DNA of 64,000 nucleotides, taken from NCBI RefSeq assembly GCF_023065955.2, contig NW_026622763.1, positions 79,527,299 through 79,591,298 of the forward strand, read 5' to 3'. Positions within the stretch are counted from its first letter, which is position 1. Every line of letters starts with the position of its first letter. The position numbers and the translations under genes were made by a program. Below the pieces are notes generated by a model that was not told the origin of the DNA, did not search any database, and was given only the letters and a program-made list of their open reading frames with translations. Positions 11,960-21,498 of this stretch are shown piece after piece. This stretch comes from Ursus arctos. Taxonomy: Eukaryota; Chordata; Mammalia; Carnivora; Ursidae.

Positions 11960-12590
11960 GAATTTATACATTTTTATTAAGTGGCAAGGGAGCAATAGAG
12001 ATAAATGCTGTGGAGATTTTGAGAAAGGAGACAATATGGTGGGCTGGGACCATCATGAACAATGTCATTGTGGAAGTAAGAATTTAAATGAGTTTGAAAG
12101 ACAGGGAGGTTCTTGACTGGTCATGAGAAGTGAAGAGGCCATTCCAGGTGTGGAATACACTTCAGCCAGGCCTGTGATGGGGAGATCATAAGGGACTCTG
12201 GGAGAACCACGAAGGCCAGGCTTACAAGTTGGAGCATTACCTGGTTGCAGTAGGGGGCATCCTTCCATTGCTGAACGAGTGTCAGGGATGAGGAATATCA
12301 GGACTAACCATGAGGATGTGCGCGTGGGCTGGAACTGGGAGTGAGATTACTGGACGTCTGGTGAGGCTGATTTGGAAACTCTTGCAGTAATCCAGTCTTG
12401 AGGTGATGAAAGTGTGACCTTGCATGCTAGCATAGAAAATAGACAAAAAGAGAGAGATTTGCAAGATGAATGGCAGAGTTCAGTGGCTGAGTAGAGCTGG
12501 CAAGACTGGTCAAGTATAGCAGAGATGCTACCACACGGAAGTGATGTTAGATACATACATACCTGCATGTATGCAAGAGCTTATCGAGAT
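11960..12590 (-). mobile_element. L2-type LINE relic, antisense
   Basis: Contains 'gaggccattccaggtgtgg', 'cttcagccaggcctgtgat' and, near 12390, 'cttgcagtaatccagtcttg' followed by 'aggtgatgaaagtgtgacct', the antisense L2 landmark order. A CTCF-like core (CAGTAGGGGGCA, 12248-12259) sits inside. Confidence 0.6.
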
Positions 12591-13799
12591 CCTCATCGTG
12601 CTTATCTGCCAAGTTTAGGAGGCTTGCGATGGAATTAAAGCTTAGCGAAGAGTGAAAAAGCTTTGGCTGGAAATCGTCATTATACCCATCTTACTGTATT
12701 TATGGATGTTTAGATCTTGTGCGTAGCTCCGGTAGGCACTTAGCTGGAAGCACAGGCCCATTTGGAAGGAGTCCTTCGAGGCCATAACTATCTTAGCTGA
12801 TTAGGGTCATCTGGTCATTTTGCTAAATAAAACTGGAAGATGTGCACTCATGTCAAGGAGTTTGGAAGAATAACAAACAATTAAATACACTTTTATGTAA
12901 TGCCATATAAAATTAACTTGGAAATTCTACTGCACTTCAAAGAATAAAAATAGTATACCAAAAATTATTTTTTAAAAGTGAAGAAGGAAGTATACAGAAT
13001 GTTTCCTATGTGCCTTTTGAATATTTTATTTGGAATCTAACTAGTCAAATTGGGTTAAATACCAATTTGTTTGGTCTCAGGGATTTTATTGTTTGCCTTG
13101 TGCTTCTCAGTATTAAATGATATTTAGAGAAATGTGAAGTTGCCTGTCCATTATTAAAACATTTAAAAACGTTTGGAATCATTTCTAAAAGAACATAATT
13201 AAGGAATTGTGCTGCTTTTTAATTTTGTAATATCAAATATAGACTCTAATTCCATATGTTTTGATATAGTATGATTTGATTTGAATTTCTGTGATAAATT
13301 TTGTTTCAAGTGCATGTCATTCCTGGTATTTCTTTAAACTTAGGCCCCAAGTTATTTTCCTAGCTGAATTTTCATTAATTGTTTCATATTTTACTGCTTA
13401 TTTTTGTGTTTTCATATTAAAGAGATACTTGTAGATTGCTCATGAGTTGTAATTACTTTTTGCATAAACTCCTTTTGGAGGCTTTGTGTAAATTTCCTTT
13501 TGATTTATCGTAGACTATAAACAACTCAAAACAGGTTCTGATGTCTAGTTAAAAAAACCCACTAATCATGTCATATTTCTGCATCATATCCTGATTTATC
13601 CTTCAATTTTAACTTTAGAAGTGGCTTCCTCTTTGTTTTCCTGATCTCAAGCCAGAATTCAGAACACTCAGAACAATGTGTGAGACAGGAGACTGTTTTC
13701 GGGGGGGCGGGGGAGTTCCGTTTTACTCGTTTCTCACATCTGTTCTATTTTTTAAAATTGAAGTGCTAAAAAAGTAAGTAATAATGATATGAATGATTA
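12591..13799. other. AT-rich non-repetitive sequence
   Basis: No gene or transposon recognised. A G-rich patch with a run of G lies at 13700-13715 in otherwise AT-rich DNA. Confidence 0.5.
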
Positions 13800-14270
13800 T
13801 TTAGAAAATCAACTGTCAATTAACTAATGAATATTCTTTTTAATCAGTGTTAATTGACAAATTTCCTGTACTTGTAAACTCTGTGCTTTCATAACGGGTT
13901 CATTTCGACTGTTCTTGATTTCCCTTTTATGTTTTGGTAGTCCTGTTGGGTCTAATTCTGTATACTCCCTGAATTCCCTCGTCTGGAGCTAGATGGAGCT
14001 ATGAGATCTTCTGTAAATGAACAGCAGGCCGGTGGCTCTTCTTCAAGTCTACTTGCAACAGTCAGCACCTAATGCCCACTTGTAAAGCCTTCTTGTCCCC
14101 TTACCCTTAAAGAGAGCATGGAAGAGAAAGTCTGGCCATTGAAAACACTGTCATTAAAATAGACAGATAATCCCACAGTTCTCTAATTACCTTTTATTAC
14201 AGAGCAGCCAAACACATAAAAACTCCCAAAGCCAAATCTAAAAGAAAAACACACACACGAGCTATAGGTA
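13800..14270. promoter_or_regulatory. candidate conserved noncoding element
   Basis: Repeat-free block with a perfect 11-bp inverted repeat (TGTCAATTAAC at 13814-13824, GTTAATTGACA at 13849-13859), a TAATCC site at 14168-14173, TAATTA at 14184-14189 and a caudal-like TTTATTAC at 14193-14200. Dense homeodomain-type sites without transposon content are common in developmental enhancers. No conservation data were available, so function is inference. Confidence 0.35.
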
Positions 14271-14689
14271 TACCTGCCTTCAGCAATCAAAACCAGATTA
14301 AATGTTTGCCATTAAAAATACATTGGTTTGTTTCCAGAGTACAATTCTCTGAGAAAGTCACAAAATACAGAAAACAATGGAAAAAGGAACATACAGCAGT
14401 TTTTCAGGATTCATCTGCCAAATTTTATACACACACCTGTGTAGATAGATGGAATTATATACGTAATGTGTACTATATATGTATGTATAATTATGTAAGA
14501 ATGCAGAAGATAATTCACCAAGAGGGATTACAAATTTTGCCTTAAAGATTTTGGTTGCAATTTAAAGATACATTCCTTCAGGATTTTTCTGTGCATTGGG
14601 TGGTTTAAAACTCTCATCAGTGAACCTTGTCCATGCCTACAGGACACTTTGGAGGAAATAAAAATGCTACTTTTGGTGTGGTTGTTTTG

Positions 14690-14990
14690 TGTTTCAGCTC
14701 TCTGTTGGGCCAGCTGTGAAGTTGTCTGGACTTGTTATGCACTGCGTCTGAGTACTGAGAAATATGCCCGGGCTGCTGTTTTGCTGCTTACTGTCTGTTA
14801 GGACAGAAGTTGTGAACGGTCCTCTGCTTACTTTGAGAAACTAATTGTAATAAATTCTTTTGTGTGATTCTCTAATTAGATTAGCGTTAGCTCTATCTTA
14901 CTCGGATTTTTGGGTAATTGTGTGGATGGCTCTCATTTACTTAATTTGGCAAATACTACTGAAATCAAATACCTGCTTGAACTCTACACT
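14690..14990. promoter_or_regulatory. candidate conserved noncoding element
   Basis: Repeat-free. It carries 'ctaattgtaataaatt' at 14841-14856 and CTAATTAGATTAG at 14872-14884, two overlapping homeodomain-type cores, plus 'cttaatttggcaaatac' downstream. Composition differs from the AT-drifted flanks. It could equally be neutral AT-rich sequence. Confidence 0.3.
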
Positions 14991-15379
14991 TTGCCTTGTT
15001 TTGTAAGTCACTTGGTAGACTTTTACCTACGTCTCTTACTGGGGACTGTATCTCCTTAAATTTCATTCTCCCTATATCTTCAGTCATTATTTGTTTATTA
15101 AATCTGGAGGAGTAAACGGTGTGTCAAACAGTTTCTAAAGGCTGAAAAGAATAGAGAGGTGGTTCTTGGTTGTGCTTTAATCAGCACTTCACTCTATTTT
15201 AACTAGCTTTTAGATGAATCACAAAAAAAATTTTAACAATGGTATTTATAAAATAATAAATAATACAAATTAATCTGTAGATTATCTTACAACTGAAAGA
15301 CCTGAGCAGCTAAAATGTGCATAGGAAGGCTTGCACAAAGCTCACATACATCCTTTAGAGGTAGCATCTTCAAGACTTT

Positions 15380-15525
15380 TTTTTAAGGAGGCTTAAAGGC
15401 CATTCAGTCATCACAGCACTGATATACGGTACATAGGGCGTAGTCCCATTTTAACAAAGGAGGAGACCATAGCTTGGAGGGGAGTCGAACTCACGCTCTG
15501 AGATCATTCCGCTTCGTAAAGTGGA
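15380..15525 (-). mobile_element. MIR SINE relic, antisense
   Basis: Landmarks in order: 'cattcagtcatcacagcac', 'agtcccattttaacaaagg', 'ggagtcgaactcacgctctg'. The last matches the antisense 'gattcgaacccaggtctg' part of MIR. Confidence 0.65.
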
Positions 15526-15589
15526 AGAATTCCACTCAGTTGTCTGATTCCAGCGTGCTTTCCCTGGCCATCCATTATTCACTTGTCCA

Positions 15590-15790
15590 CCAGACACCCC
15601 ACCGCCCATCCCTTCTTAAGTACCTGTTTTGTGCCAGACGCTCCCTAAGTTGCTGAGATTTGATGGCAAATAATACCGATGGGGTCTGCTGGGAAAAGGA
15701 GACAGTAAGAAAGCAAAACAAACACGAAGCAGTAGAAAATTGTGGTAATAAAGGACGAAAACGGACCGTCTCTGTGCAGAAGTCACACCT
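15590..15790 (-). mobile_element. L2 LINE relic, antisense
   Basis: 'taagtacctgttttgtgcca', 'gacgctccctaagttgctg', 'ggagacagtaagaaagcaaa': the antisense L2 tail ('cacctactatgtgccagg...agacagacaataaa'). Confidence 0.6.
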
Positions 15791-16276
15791 GAGTCCACAG
15801 TGTGGTTTTAGAAGCACAGAGGAGAAAGAAGAGGTAGCAGGCGGCCGGCAGTGAGAGAAGAGGCCTGCTCACTGCAGACCAGTGAAGTAGACGGAAGAAA
15901 ACGGAGTGAAGCTCAGAGGGTAGGAGCTCTGGTTATAAATAGCCCCCTTCTACCACCGTTACCTCCCCAGGTAGCCGCCCCGTGTTAGAGGCTAACGGAG
16001 GCTCACGACGATGAAAGTGAGTTTGTACAGACAAGAATGAGCTATGTACATTGTGTTTCAGGAAGGGAACGTTTGTGAAGAATTTCGGAAAGAATCATAA
16101 ACTTAGAATAAATAAGCTGGTGCTTCAAAAGAATAAAGAACTCTTACTGGAAGGTTCACCTCGAGAGAATACTACGGTACTGACGATGGCAGAGATGGGA
16201 GACCTAGTCGTAACATTTGTATTTCCCAGTTTTTAAGGGGTATCCAGGATATGTGGATGTGTGGAGTGGGATCAGA

Positions 16277-16940
16277 TTTTTTGTTGTTATTAAATTGGAG
16301 TGTAATTAACTTGTAATAAAAGACACATTTTACTTTATTAAAGATTTTATTTATTTGAGAGAGTGAGCACAAGCAGGGGGAGGGGCAGGGGAGAGGGAGA
16401 AACGGAGAGTCTGACGTGGGGCTCCATCCCCGGACCCCAAGATCATGACCTGAGCCGAAGTCAGATGCTGAACCACCTGAGCCACCCAAGACACATTTGA
16501 AATGAATAGTCTGATGAGTTTTACCAAATGTAATCACGTGTGTAACTGCCATTCAAATAAAGCATGTGGAACTTTTCTGTCACTCCGTAAGTTGCCATGT
16601 GCCTCTTTCCAGTCAATTCTCCTCACTCCCAGAGGCAACCCTTGCTCTGATTGCTACCACCCTAGCTTAGTTCTAGAAGGTCCTATCAATGAGATCATAG
16701 TTTGTATTCTTTGGAGTGTGGCTTCTATACCTCCACACAATGTTTGTGAAATTCATCCACACATCAGTGGTCTTTTCCTTTCTATTGCAGAATAATCCAT
16801 CGTGTGAACATACTACCATTTATTCATTTTCCTCCTTAGCTATTCTGGTTGTCGTGAAGTAATGTCTTATGTTTTTAATTTACATTTCCCTTATGGTTAA
16901 TGATACTTGATCTTTTTTATGATTTTAAGTTTAATTAATC
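16277..16940 (-). mobile_element. LINE-1 (old, L1M-type) 3'-region fragment, split by a SINE
   Basis: Antisense L1 3' region: 'gaggcaacccttgctctg', 'tttgtattctttggagtgtgg', 'gaaattcatccacacatcag' and 'ttattcattttcctcc' follow the reverse order of old LINE-1 3' ends. The SINE at 16331-16487 interrupts it. Confidence 0.75.
16320..16498 (-). mobile_element. Can-SINE with target-site duplication, inside L1
   Basis: Body 16331-16487 in reverse orientation ('aaagattttatttatttgag' at left, 'cctgagccaccca' head at right). Exact 11-bp duplication AAGACACATTT at 16320-16330 and 16488-16498. Confidence 0.95.
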
Positions 16941-16954
16941 TAAATGTTTTTAAC

Positions 16955-17345
16955 ATTTTTACTGAGATAAAACTTACATCCCATAAAGTTCAACCATTTA
17001 AAGCGTGTAATTCAGGGGCGCCTGGGTGACTCAGTCAGTTACGGACCGTCTCTTAGTTTCGGCTTAGGTCATGATCTCACAGTCATGGGATTGAGTCCCC
17101 GTTGGGCTCCATGCTCAATGTGGAGTCTGATTCAGATTTTTTTCTCCCTCCCCTTCTCCCCCTCCCTGCTCACACTCTGTCTCTCTCAAATCCATAAAAT
17201 CTTTTAAAAAATAAAGTGTGTAATTCAGTGGTTTTCAGGATATGTACAGAGTTGTGCAACATCACCAAAATCTAATTTTGGACCATTTTTATCACCTCAA
17301 AAGAATCCTTGCGCCTATGAGAAGTCACTTCCCATTCCCAGTCTA
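16955..17345 (-). mobile_element. second L1M-type 3' fragment, split by a SINE
   Basis: Begins 'tttttactgagataaaac', 'ataaagttcaaccattta', and resumes after the SINE with 'gtggttttcaggatatgtac', 'gttgtgcaacatcacc' and 'cacttcccattccca'. Together these are the antisense LINE-1 3'UTR landmarks. Confidence 0.85.
17000..17228 (+). mobile_element. Can-SINE with 16-bp target-site duplication, inside L1
   Basis: Body 17016-17212, head 'gggcgcctgggtgactcag', CT-rich middle, short A-tail. Flanking 16-bp repeats AAAGCGTGTAATTCAG (17000-17015) and AAAGTGTGTAATTCAG (17213-17228) differ at one C/T, consistent with CpG decay in one copy. Confidence 0.96.
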
Positions 17346-17511
17346 TATATTTTAAAATGTATTTCATAATTTGATATAATCTTCATCAAAATCTTAATAA
17401 TTAACTCTTTTGGCTTTATGTCTGTCCACATTAAGTATGAAGGGGGCACATTTCCTTCTAGTTTCATCTTTTCAAATTCCTTTGCAGAGCATCTTGTGAA
17501 AATCTTCCGGT

Positions 17512-17690
17512 GGAATGCTCTCAAACTTAAATGGGCATTCAAATCACCTAAAGATGTTTTAAGAATGCAGATTCTTATTAAGTAGGTCTGGAGTAGGGAT
17601 GAGCAGAATTCTGCATTTCTATCACATTCTCACAGAAGCCCATGCTGTAGGTTCATGGGGCCCCTTTGAGCTACATGGTAAGAGGTTTTG
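17512..17690 (+). mobile_element. MER5A-type hAT DNA transposon
   Basis: Landmarks 'gctctcaaactt', 'caaatcacctaaagatg', 'agtaggtctggagtagg', 'ctgcatttctatcacattc' and a degraded right end. The order matches MER5A, a small non-autonomous hAT element. Confidence 0.75.
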
Positions 17691-18630
17691 GTTGGCATGT
17701 CTTAAAAGAGGAATAGTTGTGAGAGAGACTATTTGTGTTGTAACATTTTTATCTGATGATTTACATGCAGGTAACATTTTTATTCTCAGATCACTTCAAT
17801 CTATTTTGAGTTCTTAAAAAGTTTATCACATCTTTTTGTATTTAAAAAGGGAATGGACTTAAAGAATTTTAAAGGTGGGATTAAGAAGAAGGCCCTAAAA
17901 GTCCTATAGCACGTCATTGGTTTGTTGATAGGCCACAAAGGATTCTGCTCAGGAGTGGATGAGAAACAACTGTATGGGGAGAATCCTTTAGGGGGCCCAT
18001 GGGGACTGGTTGACCAAGAGGAGGATTTCTTCAAAGGCCTTTCAGGGCCTTTCCTCAATTTCTGGAACCACTCCTCCACTCTTCCCAGAGTTTTTTGAGG
18101 ACCCGCGGTGAAGACAGCATTGTACTCAGGTGTGGAGTCAGTTGAGCTGTTGAGAGATGTTGGCCTGGGCCTCTAAACAGCCATATCCATCTTGCCTCAA
18201 TCGATCAGTGGATTATTAGTTGAATGGTGAACAAAAGGGCAATACTATCATCAGTAATTACATCAGAAGCACCTAGTTTGGCTTAAGTATTTCTTCTCAC
18301 AAAGTAGTAATCCAGAGGTGGATTATGAGAGCTTCTGCGAATATGATAGCTTCGACTGACTCAGTTCTCGGTCATAGTTATGTATTAGGACTTCTAGTTT
18401 AAATGCAGATATCTCTTAAAGTTGGCTGTAAGGCATACATTATAGAGCAAACCTAATTTTTCTAGTGATGTTCATCATGTATTGGAGACATGTTTGTAGC
18501 GACAAAACACTTGTTGGGTTGGGTTGAAGGATTTTGGTTTTCTACAAAAAATATATGGAAATGGCAGATAGCTCATGCTACTCTTGACCTCGGCAGCCAT
18601 GTATACCTAACATTAGATGCAAGAGAGAGT

Positions 18631-18638
18631 CTGCAGCT

Positions 18639-18669
<31 letters not shown>

Positions 18670-18696
18670 GTTCTGAGTTCTTTCAACAAGCTGCAG
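18631..18696. repeat. poly-T (T28) inside a perfect inverted repeat
   Basis: Arms CTGCAGCTTG (18631-18640) and CAAGCTGCAG (18687-18696) are exact reverse complements and extend by AGAG/CTCT with one bulged T. The loop holds T28 (18642-18669) and 'gttctgagttctttcaa'. Confidence 0.9.
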
Positions 18697-18855
18697 CTCT
18701 GCCTCTATTCTTGGGGTTGTTCGAGCACTTTCTATGGATCCCTGGTTCCAGGCCTGGGGATGTCCAGACACTCAGAATCTTGTTTCCTTGGAATGGTTTT
18801 CCACCATGTCCAATTCTTATTAGAATTTTAAATTGTGTTAAGGTATTACATTTTA

Positions 18856-18869
18856 CCAGTAGGGGCCAC
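18856..18869 (+). promoter_or_regulatory. possible CTCF-binding motif
   Basis: CCAGTAGGGGCCAC matches the CTCF core (CCASYAGRKGGCRS) at all but one position. It lies in repeat-free DNA. Occupancy cannot be judged from sequence. Confidence 0.3.
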
Positions 18870-20160
18870 TGCCTTACATTGTCTGAAGTTTTGACTGAAA
18901 AGCCCTTAATTTGAAGTTACAGGTTATGTAAATGAAAGTCCTCCACTATAGAAATTTGTATAATGAGTTTATTTAAAGGGAACTTTAGAATTCTGTCAGT
19001 CTACCAAAGAATATCACCAAAGATGCTACTATTTTATGATGGCTCAATATACCATGACTTTCTGAAAAGCACCAGTAATTTTTTCAAGTAGTGATGGTCA
19101 GCAGATTAAGATATATTTAGTAATGATAATAACTGCAGTCAATTTGCAGACACGAAAACTCTTTGTTTCTACTCAAGTCTAGCCAAAACCGTGGGTCAGT
19201 TTGGAAATCTCATCTAGGTGCCCTACATTGTTGTTTTGTTCGTTTCAGAGAGTATAATTCTGGCTACATCAATTTAAGTGTGACTCTGTGTTCTTAGAAC
19301 TGAGTAACTTCCTCAGACTGAACATATTAAATTAGTTTCAATTTCCTGCCAAAATTTATAGACAGGTTGTAAATGAAAAAGCTGCCTCTGCTCTTCATTA
19401 TCACTATGTATTATAGTTTTTTAAATAAAAATGTTATTTACTTACACCTACTGTCAGATATTAAACTACAGAGGCATCCATCAACAGCTCTGTTGGCACT
19501 ATAAAGAAAAAAGTCATGTAACGGCACACCTGGCTTTAGTGTTCTAGCATGGAGTTAGTGTTGCAAGGTGACTTTGATATGTCAGAAAAGCTAATTATGT
19601 CCCATCAAAGGACCGAAGAAATTGCCTTTTTTAATGAAAAGTATTTTATAGGAGGTGACAGTGATCTTAGGCAAAGCAGTAAAACTAGGTGTATAATTAT
19701 ATAAATTCTTTAAATTCTTATTAGACTTAGCTAATTGACATGTTACTGTCCAATAATGTAGAAAAAAATGGTTAAACATAAAAAAACAGAATTGTGGTTT
19801 TGAACTGTACCTCTACAGTAATCTAAAATTGAGTCTCTCTCCATTTTTCTAAATATAATTTTATTTCTTTCCTGACACTTATTTATAGTTATACATGTTT
19901 TTACTTGAAATAAAAGTAGAGCAGATTTTTATTAGAATAAATTATTAGTCAACAAAATAAAAAGGCAAACTATGGAATGGGAGAAAATATTTGCAAACCA
20001 CCTAGCTCATAAGGGCTTGATATCCAAAATATATAAGGGACAACTCAATAGCAAGTAAATAAATAAATAAATAAACTGGTTAAAAATTATCAAAGGACCT
20101 GAATAGATGTTTTCCCTAGGAACATATACACATGCCCAACAGGTTATGAAAAGATGATCA

Positions 20161-20260
20161 GGACGCCTGGCTGTCTTAGTCAGTGGAGTATGAGATTCTT
20201 GATCTTGTCATTGTGGGTTTGAGCCCCATGTTGGGTGTAGAACTTACTTAAAAAAAAAAA
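20161..20260 (+). mobile_element. short-form Can-SINE inside L1
   Basis: About 100 bp: head 'gacgcctggctgtcttag', B-box-like 'gtgggtttgagccccatg', then 'ttgggtgtagaacttactt' and A11. It lacks the CT-rich middle of the full-size form, so it belongs to the short sub-family that ends in the 'gtgtagaacttactt' motif. Confidence 0.85.
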
Positions 20261-20266
20261 TTCTCA

Positions 20267-20286
20267 AACACACACACACACACACA
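20267..20286. repeat. (CA)n microsatellite
   Basis: A CA run directly downstream of the short SINE tail, within LINE-1. Confidence 0.9.
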
Positions 20287-21280
20287 TCACTAATTATCAG
20301 GGAAATGCAAATTAAAACCGCAATGAGATATCACCTCACATCTTGGTTATCTATCATCAAAAAGACAAGAGACAGTAAATGCTGGCAAGGATGTGGAGAA
20401 AAGAGAACCCTAACACTGGTGGTGAGAATGTAAATTGTTCCCGCCACTTTGGAAAACAGTATAGAGGTTCCCCAAAGAACTAAAAATAGAACTATCATAC
20501 GATCCAGTGATCCTACTTCTGGGTAAAGAGCCAAAGGAAATGAAATCAGTATCTTGAAGAGATACCTGTACTTCCATGTTCTTTGCTGCATTATTCATAG
20601 TAGCCAATACAGGGCACCAACCTAAATGTCCATTGTCAGATGAATGGGTAAAGAAAACGTGTGTATGCTTGTATATGTGCGTCTATATATATGTATAGAT
20701 GAATGTATAGATTTGTTTGTGTGTGTGCTATACACAATGGAATATTGTTCATCCATTAAAAAAGATGCAAATCCTGCCATTAGCAACAACACGGATGAAC
20801 CTGGAGAATATTATGCTAAGTAGTCCAGACACAGAAATACCGTGTAACCTCATATGTAGACTCTAAAAGAATTGAGCTCGTAGAAGCAAGGAGTAGTGTG
20901 GTGCTTGCTAGGGCTAGAGGGTGAGGGAACTGGAGGGCTGTTGGCAAAGCATACAAAGTTTCAGTTATAAGATGAATAAGCTTTGGGGCTCTAATGTATG
21001 TGTTGGTGATCACAGTAAATAATCCTGTATGGTATACTGAAAATTAGCTGAGAGTGGGACTTCTATATTCTCACCACTGTTGCGCCTCAAAAAGATAACC
21101 GTGTGGTGAGATTATGGATGTGGTAAGTAGCTTGGGTGTGGTAATCATTTCTCAATGTATAGATACAGCAAATCGTCACATTATATACCTTAAATATACA
21201 TAATTTTTTGTCAACTATATATGAATAGAGCTAGAATAAAAAGAATAAACTATCAGTAATGCATATATGCTCCTTAAAAT

Positions 21281-21498
21281 AAAAACAATTTTCCTGGCGC
21301 CTGGGTGGCTCAGTCGGTTAAGCACCTGCCTTCGGCTCAGGTCATGATCCCAGGGTCCTGCCATTGAGTCCCACATGGAGCTGCTTGCTCAGCAGGGAGC
21401 GTGCTTCTCCCTCTCTCCCTCTGCCTGCCACTCCCCTTGCTTGTGTTCTGTCAATTAAATAAATAAAATCTTAAAAAAAAATAACAAAAACAATTTTC
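21281..21498 (+). mobile_element. Can-SINE with 13-bp target-site duplication
   Basis: Body 21294-21485 with canonical head 'cgcctgggtggctcagtcgg' (A-box) and 'gccattgagtccc' (B-box). Flanked by exact AAAAACAATTTTC at 21281-21293 and 21486-21498. Confidence 0.96.

Larger units (their letters stand above)
17691..19947. other. non-repetitive sequence with a poly-T hairpin and a CTCF-like site
   Basis: No gene or transposon body seen. Two local structures are listed separately: a T28 run enclosed by a 10-bp inverted repeat (18631-18696) and a CTCF-like motif (18856-18869). Confidence 0.5.
19948..21245 (+). mobile_element. LINE-1 3' end, sense orientation
   Basis: Sense LINE-1 text from the end of ORF2 through the 3'UTR: 'tatggaatgggagaaaatat', 'ggaaatgcaaattaaaacc', 'ggcaaggatgtggagaaaag', 'gatccagtgatcctacttct', 'acaatggaatattgttcatc', 'cggatgaacctggagaatat'. 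Truncated at its 5' side and full of stops. It contains a short SINE at 20161-20260 and a CA run at 20267-20286. Confidence 0.9.

Noticed and set aside
20056..20076. (AAAT)n runs as CRISPR-like or regulatory arrays
   Set aside because: Simple tetranucleotide slippage repeats; no spacer structure anywhere in the window.
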